A stretch of DNA of 11,025 bases from Methylococcaceae bacterium NSP1-2 (GCA_002256685.1 NQJH01000066.1:1-11025); one strand, 5' to 3'. Shown: positions 1 through 6,071, counted from the stretch's first letter. Numbers and translations: made by a program. The notes: a model not told the origin generated them from the letters alone.

Positions 1-44
1 CCATAAAATTTTAGATTGAAATTAACAGCAGTAGGATATTCAGC

Positions 45-437
45 ATGAAACGTTTTCTAATTGCAGCCTCAGTAGCCGCTGTTACCATTACTAGCTTCAA
101 TACCACAGCACTTGCTGAGGTCGGAATTTCGGTCAACATTGGTCAACCTAACTTCTATGGTCAGCTCGATCCTAGCGGTTATCCGCAACCACAATTGATT
201 TATCGTCATCCGAAGGCAATCGGGCGAGTACCGATAAATCAACCGCCAGTCTATATGCGCGTACCGCCAGGTCATGCTAAAAATTGGCGCAAGCACTGTA
301 AAAAATATAACGCCTGCGACGAGCGAGTCTTATTTGTACGCGACAATTGGTACAACCGCGAGTATGCGCCACGTTACCAAGAACAGCATGGTGAGCATGG
401 GAACAATAACAATGGCGGTCATGGACGTAATCGCTAA
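45..437 (+). CDS. Exported protein of unknown function
   Basis: This is a 130-residue secreted protein of unknown function. Residues 1-24 form a clear Sec signal peptide: MKR, a hydrophobic core, and an ALA cleavage site before EVGIS. The mature part is rich in Pro, Tyr and Asn. A compact central block at about 69-100 carries the pattern VYMRVPPGHAKNWRKHC followed by a second cysteine (C85 and C91), which could form a disulfide in the periplasm. The tail from about 112 is rich in Gly, Asn, His and Arg and is probably disordered. The ATG is supported by AGGA at 33-36, eight bases upstream. Small exported proteins with a PPGHAKNWRKHC block are, from memory, common as uncharacterised proteins in beta- and gammaproteobacteria; no function is known to me. 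A nested hairpin separates it from the lipoprotein gene that follows on the same strand. Confidence 0.85.
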   Translation: MKRFLIAASVAAVTITSFNTTALAEVGISVNIGQPNFYGQLDPSGYPQPQLIYRHPKAIGRVPINQPPVYMRVPPGHAKNWRKHCKKYNACDERVLFVRDNWYNREYAPRYQEQHGEHGNNNNGGHGRNR

Positions 438-446
438 GACAGTGTC

Positions 447-495
447 GACAACGAGATAGTTGAAAAGTACGCGATGCGTACACTACATCGTTGTC
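447..495 (+). other. Nested intergenic hairpin
   Basis: GACAACGA at 447-454 pairs with TCGTTGTC at 488-495. TAGT at 457-460 pairs with ACTA at 482-485. GTACGC at 467-472 pairs with GCGTAC at 476-481 around the loop GAT. This gives 18 base pairs interrupted by a 2x2 internal loop and a six-base bulge. It starts 9 bases after the stop codon of the upstream gene and is followed by a T/A-rich stretch (496-511), not a clean T run. It may act as a weak terminator, an mRNA-stabilising 3' structure or a dispersed repeat; the sequence does not decide. Confidence 0.45.
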
Positions 496-522
496 TTAAT
501 TTAAATTTAATTACGGATTGTT

Positions 523-1011
523 ATGAATAAATTCTATAAATTCAGCAGGCTTGCTGCCTCTCTCGCAGCAATAACGTTAGTGACAGGTTGTCTTGGCGGT
601 GGAGGTTTATTAGGCAACAGTGGCAGTTATGGTCTTGGTTCTACCCCAAACAGCTCATCAGGTGGTCTTCAGGATGCAATTATAAACGCCATTATTCAGA
701 GCATGGCTGGGAGCGTCTTAAATGGACAGATAGGATCACAGCTCACGCCAACTGACCAGAATTTTCGACTACAGCAGTTAGGATCAGTGGTTCAATCAGG
801 CGCAATCAATCAACCGCAACAATGGGTTAATCCACAAACTGGTAATACGCTGTTACTTAATCCTGTCGGTCAGCAAAGTGTCAACCCACAAACCCAACAA
901 CAATGCCGTAATCTGGAAGAAACCATGATCTTGCAAAACGGACAACGTATCAAAGAAAATCGTCTCGCTTGTTTAGACACACAAACTGGAAGATGGAATC
1001 TGGTGCAATAA
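523..1011 (+). CDS. Outer membrane lipoprotein, 17 kDa surface antigen-like C-terminus
   Basis: This is a 162-residue predicted lipoprotein. The signal peptide ends in the lipobox VTGC, so C23 would be the lipidated residue; the next residue is Leu, which fits sorting to the outer membrane. A Gly/Ser-rich linker (24-48) follows, then a short hydrophobic segment with small residues (about 50-70), then a Gln/Asn-rich part. The C-terminal half (about 85-162) has the order seen in the 17 kDa surface antigen / RT0821-like family: a W-x-NPQTGN motif near 101-108, then a first cysteine (C128), NGQ near 139-141, a second cysteine (C150), and a final GRW. That assignment rests on motif order recalled from the family, not on a search. 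The ribosome site is weak (CGGA at 514-517). The strand and spacing would allow co-transcription with the upstream secreted protein, but the hairpin between them makes this uncertain. Confidence 0.82.
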   Translation: MNKFYKFSRLAASLAAITLVTGCLGGGGLLGNSGSYGLGSTPNSSSGGLQDAIINAIIQSMAGSVLNGQIGSQLTPTDQNFRLQQLGSVVQSGAINQPQQWVNPQTGNTLLLNPVGQQSVNPQTQQQCRNLEETMILQNGQRIKENRLACLDTQTGRWNLVQ

Positions 1012-1091
1012 TAATATTTAATCAGCTTGTATAAAGCCTTGGGTGGTGGGTGGAAGAAGAATTTAAGCTAAAGCATATCCTCTAGTGCATC

Positions 1092-1214
1092 TTATCGCGT
1101 TGACAGAGCAATGAATGCTTGCTGCGCCAATTGAGTACACAAGTTTGGGTCTATGCCTACGGGTTTGCCAGAGGTTAGTACGATACGGGGAATGCCATCC
1201 TTGGCAGTTGAATG
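1092..1214 (-). pseudogene. Possible C-terminal gene remnant
   Basis: The gap between the convergent genes at 1011 and 1235 (about 220 bases) contains no intact gene I recognise. On the minus strand a 40-codon stretch, open from just after a stop and ending in TAA at 1092-1094, reads like the end of a folded protein (it contains DGIPRIVLTSGKPVGIDPNL). It has no ATG and cannot be assigned to a family. Forty open codons can arise by chance, so this is only a candidate decayed gene. I see no clear bidirectional terminator in this gap. Confidence 0.15.
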
Positions 1215-1234
1215 TTAGTAATCTAATTGGGAAA

Positions 1235-1792
1235 TTAACGATTATCACGCACTAAACGCAAGGCAAACATATCGGCTTCGTAATTCGCACTGCCGTAGCC
1301 ATAACCAAAATAAACAATCCACATATAATGCCCGCTGTCTTTTATTGGCGTTGATGACCATTGCCAGCAGCTATGTCCATCGTGATTTGAGGCACTGCGC
1401 GTTGCACCTTGACAATTGGGTGTGGGAAAAACGGTTTGATTGATGTGTGGGATTTTGACCATCGGCACATCGGTTTCTTTATCTGCCAGTAATTTTAATT
1501 CCTCAAGAGTCGGAATCCGCCAATCGTTGAAACCCGCATGGCTTGCGTTTTTAGCCACCTCCTGCGCTTTTTGCCAACCGTAACTCTTGGCTTTGCCTTC
1601 GCAAGTGTTGCCGTTCCACGTTTCACCGAGCAAACAACGTGACCACATTAAATTGCTACGCGTATCGACGACCACTTCATTTTGAACTTCAAAGCGGTCA
1701 ATAGTTTGGCTGGCTGGTGTCGATGTTGGTAATTCACTACAAGCCAGTGTTGACAGCGACAATAAGGTGCTGAGAATAATTTTATAATTCAT
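1235..1792 (-). CDS. DUF1566 (Lcl C-terminal) domain lipoprotein
   Basis: This is a 185-residue predicted lipoprotein. I place the start at the ATG at 1792 and not at the in-frame ATG at 1834, because only the shorter form begins with a proper signal (MNYK, hydrophobic core, lipobox STLAC with C18). The rest is a single DUF1566 / Lcl C-terminal domain: VVDTRSNLMWSRC, TWNGNTC and the W-x-x-A segment, NDWRIPTLEELK, a WQWSS block, a YMWIVYFGYG block, and the closing FALRLVRDN. The family is widespread in surface or periplasmic proteins and is related to lectin-like folds; its molecular role is generally unknown. Several paired cysteines (as in RCLLGETWNGNTC) suggest disulfides. The gene lies 75 bases downstream of the copper-protein operon on the same strand, with a perfect hairpin between them, so it may be a third, weaker cistron of that operon. 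AGGAAA upstream is rather distant from the ATG (about 14 bases). Confidence 0.85.
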   Translation of the reverse strand: MNYKIILSTLLSLSTLACSELPTSTPASQTIDRFEVQNEVVVDTRSNLMWSRCLLGETWNGNTCEGKAKSYGWQKAQEVAKNASHAGFNDWRIPTLEELKLLADKETDVPMVKIPHINQTVFPTPNCQGATRSASNHDGHSCWQWSSTPIKDSGHYMWIVYFGYGYGSANYEADMFALRLVRDNR

Positions 1793-1825
1793 AAGTTCAA
1801 GTGAATTTCCTGATATGAAAGCGAC

Positions 1826-1852
1826 GGAGTACAAACCTAACGTTTGTACTCC
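1826..1852. repeat. Perfect 11-bp inverted repeat
   Basis: GGAGTACAAAC at 1826-1836 is the exact reverse complement of 1842-1852, with the five-base loop CTAAC. The octamer CCTAACGT also occurs twice, at 1836-1843 and 1851-1858. The hairpin lies 15 bases past the stop codon of the copper-protein operon and upstream of the DUF1566 lipoprotein start. On the minus strand it is not followed by a U run, so it is not a standard intrinsic terminator. It could be a 3' mRNA-stabilising stem, an operator or a dispersed palindrome. Confidence 0.6.
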
Positions 1853-1867
1853 TAACGTAAGCGATGT

Positions 1868-2893
1868 TTAGAACGTTACTTTGCCATACACAGTAGCATA
1901 GGCAGGGTAAGTACCATCGGTATTAGCGCGTAACTTTTTATAAGTGATTTGTGGATACCATGTACTGCTAGTAGTAGGCAACGTGGTGATTAGGTCGGCG
2001 CGTTGACCAGGGGATAAGTCTAAACTAGTGACCGTTTTTGCAGTAGGTAACGTGCGTCCATCACGAATATAAACCGTAAACGGTTGCGCGACACCGCTGC
2101 CGTTTTTAATTTGAAACGTGGCATTGGTGGAATGTAAACCGACTAAACGAAACGCTACTTTTTTGCCTTTTGCCGCCGCTAAAGTCATTGCAGGTGCGGC
2201 AGTGGATTTACCTTCTTTACCTGTCATTAAAAAATAGCTGGGATTGTAATCAGCAAACACCACCGAATCACCGCTTGCTGTGTGATAAGCAGGGTCAACG
2301 GTGCTTAAAATATAGTTTTGCGAATAATCATAAGCGGTTGTGGTATTGGCATTTAACTGATTCAAAAACGCACCGCTGGCATTTTTCGGACGCACAATAA
2401 TCGCGCTGTACATACCCATTTCTAAATGCTTCACGGTATGAACGTGACAATGATACATATAACTGCCTTCATGACCCGCTGACGGTGTCCAAGTATAGGT
2501 GTCACCCATTACCATGTTGCCGTTGGTTTCGGGTACGCCGTCTTCCATCGTTTGCACGTCCGCGCCATGCAAATGAATGGTGTGACCGTTGTAAGGTGCG
2601 CCTTCCATTGTCATCATACCCATAGGCGAGAAACTGATATTTAACGTATCATTGACTCCAATTTCCATAATCGGGCCAGGAACGGTCGCTGTACCACCGC
2701 CCATGCCACCCATACCACCGCCACCACAGTCGCTGTAGCCCCAAAACGTGACGGATTTACCTGTGGTTGATGTACCGTATAAGGTTTTGCTGAGTGAGCC
2801 AACGCAAAGACTTTTGCTGATAGTTGCCGCGTGAACGTGTTGTGCGCCTAAACCTAACGCACCTAAGATGATTGCTTGAGTTAATTTTTTCAT
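1868..2893 (-). CDS. Two-domain multicopper oxidase-like cupredoxin, copper sites in domain 1
   Basis: This is a 341-residue periplasmic protein. A signal peptide ends at VHA (residue 22). Domain 1 (about 45-170) is a cupredoxin with a full multicopper oxidase ligand set: HTIHLHG (H104, H107, H109), then YHCHVHTVKHLEMGM with H148, C149, H150, H156 and M161. By family knowledge H104, C149, H156 and M161 would hold a type 1 copper, and H107, H109, H148 and H150 would face a trinuclear site. The cysteine-to-histidine loop is C-x6-H-x4-M, two residues longer than the usual C-x4-H-x4-M. Gly/Met-rich stretches (57-67 and 91-96) resemble copper-handling segments. C30 and C56 could form a disulfide. 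Domain 2 (about 240-341) has the cupredoxin plan but no ligands: where the partner protein has HSLHFHG and YPMHVH, this one has Asn, Phe and Gln-Ile-Thr. It is the second gene of an operon, 17 bases after the first, with a strong GGAGG site. It may oxidise Cu(I), a metal or a phenol-like substrate; the substrate is not readable. Confidence 0.88.
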   Translation of the reverse strand: MKKLTQAIILGALGLGAQHVHAATISKSLCVGSLSKTLYGTSTTGKSVTFWGYSDCGGGGMGGMGGGTATVPGPIMEIGVNDTLNISFSPMGMMTMEGAPYNGHTIHLHGADVQTMEDGVPETNGNMVMGDTYTWTPSAGHEGSYMYHCHVHTVKHLEMGMYSAIIVRPKNASGAFLNQLNANTTTAYDYSQNYILSTVDPAYHTASGDSVVFADYNPSYFLMTGKEGKSTAAPAMTLAAAKGKKVAFRLVGLHSTNATFQIKNGSGVAQPFTVYIRDGRTLPTAKTVTSLDLSPGQRADLITTLPTTSSTWYPQITYKKLRANTDGTYPAYATVYGKVTF

Positions 2894-2910
2894 TTCTATT
2901 CCTCCGTGAA

Positions 2911-3828
2911 TTATTGCATATCAATCATAGTTGCCGCGCCGTTCAAATACACACCATTCGCGCCTTCGGCTTGGGCAGTATGAACGTGCATCGGATAATG
3001 ACCCGTTTGATTAATGCTGTATAACACTTCAGCCGTTGACATGGGCGGAACATTAATCGTATCCCATTGCTCAAACGGTGTCGGTTGTCTTACGCCGTTG
3101 ATGCTTAACACTTGGAAATGATTGCCATGAAAATGTAACGAGTGGCTAAACTGTCCTGCATTGACGATGCGCACCAAAGATTTGGTGTTTAATGTACCCA
3201 TAATCATGGTGTCCATGTCCATCATGGCATCAAAACCGCCCAAGCCATTAATCATGAAATAATTCGGTTTGTAAGTTGCTGTGTCTACAACAAAACCAGC
3301 CGCCGCTATATCATTCCAGCGCGGTTTGTCCATTTCACTGACTACCCAAACGTTTTCATGGTCGTAAGCAGGACCGCCTATCCATGCTGTTTGCGAGCCG
3401 TCGGTAGGTTTAACAATCATCGCACCATACAGCCCCATTTCACGGTTGACATTACTGTCTAAGGTATCGCTGTACACATAACTACCCGCCGCAGGAGCAG
3501 TGAAACTGTAGTTTTTAGAAGCACCCGCCGCAATCGCGCTAGTATCGGTAGTGACGTTTTTAATAATGAAATTGTGATTTATGTTGTGATTGTTAATTAC
3601 AGTGATGTTAACGGTATCACCTTCATTAACCGTTAATTGTGGCGCGGGGACGACAGGCACAGCTGTTGTACCATACCCCCAGACATTGAGTGTCGCGCCA
3701 CCATTACCCGTAATAGGCAATGTCCCCGCATTGATGTACAACGTAAAATTTTGTGTTGCCGCAAAAGCTGACTCCGTAACGCCAAACAGCGTTAATGTTA
3801 AGCCAATTAAGGCAAAGGATTTATACAT
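2911..3828 (-). CDS. Cysteine-free multicopper oxidase-like protein, copper ligands in domain 2
   Basis: This is a 305-residue periplasmic protein. The start at 3828 is chosen because it gives a proper signal peptide (MYKSFALIG..., cleavage after AFA, residue 23) and has AAGGAG ten bases upstream; the in-frame ATG at 3897 would add a non-signal tail and is rejected. Domain 1 (about 45-140) keeps the cupredoxin frame (VWGY, VNEGDTVNITV, MGLYGAMIV) but has no copper cysteine and no HxH. Domain 2 (about 205-305) keeps HSLHFHGNHF (H229, H232, H234, H237) and HYPMHVH (H277, H281, H283), with Val282 where multicopper oxidases have the type 1 Cys. The whole protein has no cysteine, so it cannot hold a type 1 copper. 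A Met-rich patch (AMMDMDTMIM, 211-220) precedes domain 2. It is a paralogue of the downstream 341-residue protein and the first gene of the operon. Alone it would be at most a type 2/type 3 copper binder; with its neighbour it could complete an oxidase. Confidence 0.87.
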   Translation of the reverse strand: MYKSFALIGLTLTLFGVTESAFAATQNFTLYINAGTLPITGNGGATLNVWGYGTTAVPVVPAPQLTVNEGDTVNITVINNHNINHNFIIKNVTTDTSAIAAGASKNYSFTAPAAGSYVYSDTLDSNVNREMGLYGAMIVKPTDGSQTAWIGGPAYDHENVWVVSEMDKPRWNDIAAAGFVVDTATYKPNYFMINGLGGFDAMMDMDTMIMGTLNTKSLVRIVNAGQFSHSLHFHGNHFQVLSINGVRQPTPFEQWDTINVPPMSTAEVLYSINQTGHYPMHVHTAQAEGANGVYLNGAATMIDMQ

Positions 3829-3886
3829 GATCAAAGGACTCCTTCTGATTAATTTATATTTATTATGCAATAACATATCGCAAGAA

Positions 3887-3915
3887 ATATTAAGCATAAT
3901 TTATGCCATTAACAA
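3887..3915 (-). promoter_or_regulatory. Predicted sigma-70 promoter of the copper-protein operon
   Basis: On the minus strand TTGTTA (3915-3910) and TAATAT (3892-3887) are separated by exactly 17 bases. They lie about 60 bases upstream of the start codon at 3828, in an A/T-rich stretch. The hexamers differ from consensus by two positions each. No CueR-type or other metal-regulator operator was recognised. Confidence 0.4.
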
Positions 3916-3962
3916 ATCTTAATATAATCATATAGTTATTCTTTTAACAGCAACAAAAGTAG

Positions 3963-3994
3963 GGCAAATAATACGATAGAGTATGGCATTTGCC
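3963..3994. repeat. Hairpin upstream of the copper-operon promoter
   Basis: GGCAAAT at 3963-3969 pairs with ATTTGCC at 3988-3994, and inside it ATAC at 3971-3974 pairs with GTAT at 3981-3984 around the loop GATAGA. The dyad lies about 50 bases upstream of the predicted -35 of the copper operon, so it could be an operator. It is also the left end of a larger inverted-repeat unit. Confidence 0.4.
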
Positions 3995-4090
3995 GTAGTT
4001 TATAGATTAAAACGATTTAATTTGATTTTGACGCGCAAGTAGTGCGTAGATGAAGTTCGCGACAATTCATGATGTTACGCTATCGTACTA
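3969..4090. repeat. 122-bp element with 15-bp imperfect terminal inverted repeats
   Basis: TAATACGATAGAGTA at 3969-3983 and the reverse complement of 4076-4090 (TAGTACGATAGCGTA) match at 13 of 15 positions. They bound an A/T-rich, non-coding 122-base segment. This is the build of a small non-autonomous element (MITE-like) or a dispersed intergenic repeat. No convincing target-site duplication was seen, so a mobile origin is only a suggestion. Confidence 0.3.
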
Positions 4091-4100
4091 CCCACCAAAC

Positions 4101-4137
4101 AAAAAAGCCCCGATTGTAAAAACAACCGAGGCTTTTT
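4101..4137 (-). terminator. Rho-independent terminator of deaD
   Basis: Read as minus-strand RNA, the arms 4137-4122 and 4117-4102 form a 16-base-pair stem with a four-base loop, and the RNA ends in a run of six U (4106-4101). Two positions are G-U pairs in this direction but A-C mismatches when read on the plus strand. This shows the structure serves minus-strand transcription, that is, the helicase gene ending at 4204. Confidence 0.85.
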
Positions 4138-4166
4138 AATTTTTTAAACCGCGAATACCAAAGAAT

Positions 4167-4196
4167 GTTGGGTTGCCAAAAAGACGGCAACCCAAC
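4167..4196. repeat. Perfect 11-bp hairpin, REP-like
   Basis: GTTGGGTTGCC at 4167-4177 is the exact reverse complement of 4186-4196, with an eight-base loop. It lies 7 bases beyond the deaD stop codon and before its terminator. Hairpins built on GTTGGGTT...AACCCAAC are, from memory, a common type of dispersed intergenic repeat in bacteria. As it is transcribed in the 3' end of the deaD message it may protect it from 3' decay. Confidence 0.55.
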
Positions 4197-4203
4197 CTAC
4201 CGT

Positions 4204-6009
4204 TTATTCGTCTTTTGGTTTAGCACGTCTGGAGGTTGAACTCATGCGCTTTTTGCTTTTATCTGGCTTCTTTTCGCCGCCATCTTCTATTTTGCTACCG
4301 TCCATTTTTGAGATGTTCAGCAACTGACCTGCTACGCGGATTTTTTTCAGTTCTTGTAACAGTTCTTTAGGCATACCAGCAGGTAATTCAACGGTGCTGT
4401 AGTCGTCAGAGATTTTAATTCTAGCGATATGGTCGCCATCAATACCTGTTTCATTGGCAATTGCACCGACAATGTTACCCGGTTTTACACCGTGCGCATG
4501 TCCGACTTCGATACGGAATGTTTCCATTTCTATGTCGCTACCAAAGCTACGTCTAGGTTTACGTTCTCTATCACCGCCTCTGCTATCACCTCTGTCGCCT
4601 CTTTCACCTCTGTCGCGTGAGGGTCTATCATCACGGTCGCGACGGGGACTGCTGTCTTCACGACTTTCTTTGACTTTTTTCGGAGGTAGCATCAGTAAAG
4701 GCACTTCACCTTGGACTAATTTAGCCAAAGCCGCTGCTATTTCTAACGCACTGACATTGTGTTCTTGTTGATACTGTTCGATCAGTTGACTAAAAAAGCT
4801 CAGTTCTTCTGCCGCTAAGGTATCGGTAATATTTTGTTTGAAACGAGAAATACGTTTGTTGTTAATGACTTCGGTAGAAGGCAAACCCATTTCTTCGATT
4901 TTTTGTTTAGTGGCTTTTTCGATATTGCCGAGTAGTTTTCTTTCTCTAGGCGCAATAAACAAAATCGCATCACCGGTACGACCTGCACGACCCGTACGAC
5001 CAATACGATGAACATAAGATTCGGTATCGTAAGGGATGTCGTAGTTGACGACGTGAGTAATACGGTCTACGTCTAAACCACGCGCTGCCACGTCGGTAGC
5101 AATTAAAATATCCAGCTTGCCATTTTTTAAATGGGCAATACTGCGTTCGCGTAAGGTTTGTGACATATCGCCGTTAATAGCGGCGGCTGAATAACCGCGT
5201 GCTTCTAATTTTTCAGCCAGTTCCACAGTGGCGGTTTTGGTTCTGACGAAAATAATCATGCCGTCAAAGGTTTCCGCTTCGAGTATACGTGTCAGTGCAT
5301 CCAATTTGTGTACGCCGCTAACGACCCAAAAACGTTGGCGAATATTTTCCGCAGACGCAGTGGTCACTTTAATCGTAACTTGTTCGGGTTCGTGCAAATA
5401 TTGTTGTGCGATTTTACGGATTATCGACGGCATAGTTGCCGAAAATAACGCGATTTGGCGTTTTTCGGGTAGTTGATCTAATATCCATTCAACGTCGTCA
5501 ATAAAGCCCATACGAAGCATTTCATCGGCTTCATCGAGGACTAACGTGCTTAACTTTCCAAGGTTGAGCGTACCTTTGCGCATGTGATCCATGACACGGC
5601 CAGGTGTACCGACTACAACGTGTGCGCCACGTTTTAGTTGACGTAATTGGGTGCTGTAATCTTGTCCGCCGTAAATAGGCAGAACATGAAAGCCTTTTAA
5701 ATGGGCAGCATATCGTTGAAAGGCTTCGGCAACTTGAATAGCAAGTTCACGAGTCGGGGCTAGTACCAACACTTGTGGGTCTTTTTGCTTTAAATCAATG
5801 CCTGATAAAATCGGCAGTGCAAAAGCGGCAGTTTTTCCTGTTCCTGTTTGTGCTTGTCCCAAAACGTCTTTGCCTTGGAGCATGAAAGGAATAACTTGGG
5901 CTTGAATGGGTGAAGGTGTTTCATAACCGACATCGTTAAGTGCTTTTAGCAGGGGTTCAATCAGTGCTAAATCACGGAAAGAGGGTAATGGTGAAACATC
6001 GTTGGACAT
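4204..6009 (-). CDS. deaD: DEAD-box ATP-dependent RNA helicase DeaD/CsdA
   Basis: This is a 601-residue ATP-dependent RNA helicase that unwinds RNA duplexes in the cytoplasm, with family roles in large ribosomal subunit assembly and mRNA decay, especially in the cold. All core motifs are intact: Q motif (F11, Q36), Walker A AQTGTGKT (53-60), PTRELA (85-90), DEAD (159-162), SAT (190-192), motif V (TDVAARG, 305-311) and motif VI HRIGRTGRAGR (334-344). Residues about 445-490 are a charged Arg/Asp/Gly linker. Residues about 496-568 (FRIEVGHAHGVKPGNIVGAI...) match the DbpA-type RNA-binding domain, and the tail (570-601) is basic. Size and order fit DeaD/CsdA, not the shorter RhlB, RhlE or SrmB. 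It is transcribed alone, divergently from dapA, with two candidate TATAAT boxes, a GC-rich stretch in the short leader, and a clear terminator. The ribosome site is modest (AGGT about seven bases before the ATG). Confidence 0.96.
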   Translation of the reverse strand: MSNDVSPLPSFRDLALIEPLLKALNDVGYETPSPIQAQVIPFMLQGKDVLGQAQTGTGKTAAFALPILSGIDLKQKDPQVLVLAPTRELAIQVAEAFQRYAAHLKGFHVLPIYGGQDYSTQLRQLKRGAHVVVGTPGRVMDHMRKGTLNLGKLSTLVLDEADEMLRMGFIDDVEWILDQLPEKRQIALFSATMPSIIRKIAQQYLHEPEQVTIKVTTASAENIRQRFWVVSGVHKLDALTRILEAETFDGMIIFVRTKTATVELAEKLEARGYSAAAINGDMSQTLRERSIAHLKNGKLDILIATDVAARGLDVDRITHVVNYDIPYDTESYVHRIGRTGRAGRTGDAILFIAPRERKLLGNIEKATKQKIEEMGLPSTEVINNKRISRFKQNITDTLAAEELSFFSQLIEQYQQEHNVSALEIAAALAKLVQGEVPLLMLPPKKVKESREDSSPRRDRDDRPSRDRGERGDRGDSRGGDRERKPRRSFGSDIEMETFRIEVGHAHGVKPGNIVGAIANETGIDGDHIARIKISDDYSTVELPAGMPKELLQELKKIRVAGQLLNISKMDGSKIEDGGEKKPDKSKKRMSSTSRRAKPKDE

Positions 6010-6071
6010 GTATGTACCTGTATGGAGTCTTTGGGAGGCGCGGGAGCGCGGGGAAATGTTTTTATGTAGAA

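Larger units (their letters stand above)
3829..4203. other. Gene-free gap between the copper operon and deaD
   Basis: This 375-base gap lies between the start of the copper operon and the stop of deaD, both on the minus strand. Left to right it holds the operon leader and promoter, an inverted-repeat element (3963-4090), the deaD terminator (4101-4137) and a perfect hairpin (4167-4196). No open reading frame here looks protein-like on either strand, and no tRNA-like or rRNA sequence was seen. Confidence 0.7.

Noticed and set aside
1176..1185. TAGTACGATA shared with the right arm of the 3969-4090 element
   Set aside because: A ten-base match within 11 kb on two strands is expected many times by chance, and the surrounding bases do not match.
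1115..1255. A 46-codon plus-strand frame in the gap between convergent genes
   Set aside because: It has no ribosome site, no recognisable motif, and overlaps the end of the DUF1566 gene on the opposite strand.
1793..1834. Upstream ATG at 1834 as start of the DUF1566 lipoprotein
   Set aside because: The extra 14 residues would disrupt the lipoprotein signal, and the sequence overlaps the perfect hairpin.
3829..3897. Upstream ATG at 3897 as start of the 305-residue copper protein
   Set aside because: It would place 23 charged and mixed residues before a clean signal peptide; the ATG at 3828 has AAGGAG at a proper distance.
3590..3922. A 110-codon plus-strand frame inside the 305-residue copper protein gene
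   Set aside because: It is antisense to a gene with a signal peptide, ribosome site and family motifs, and it shows no domain of its own.
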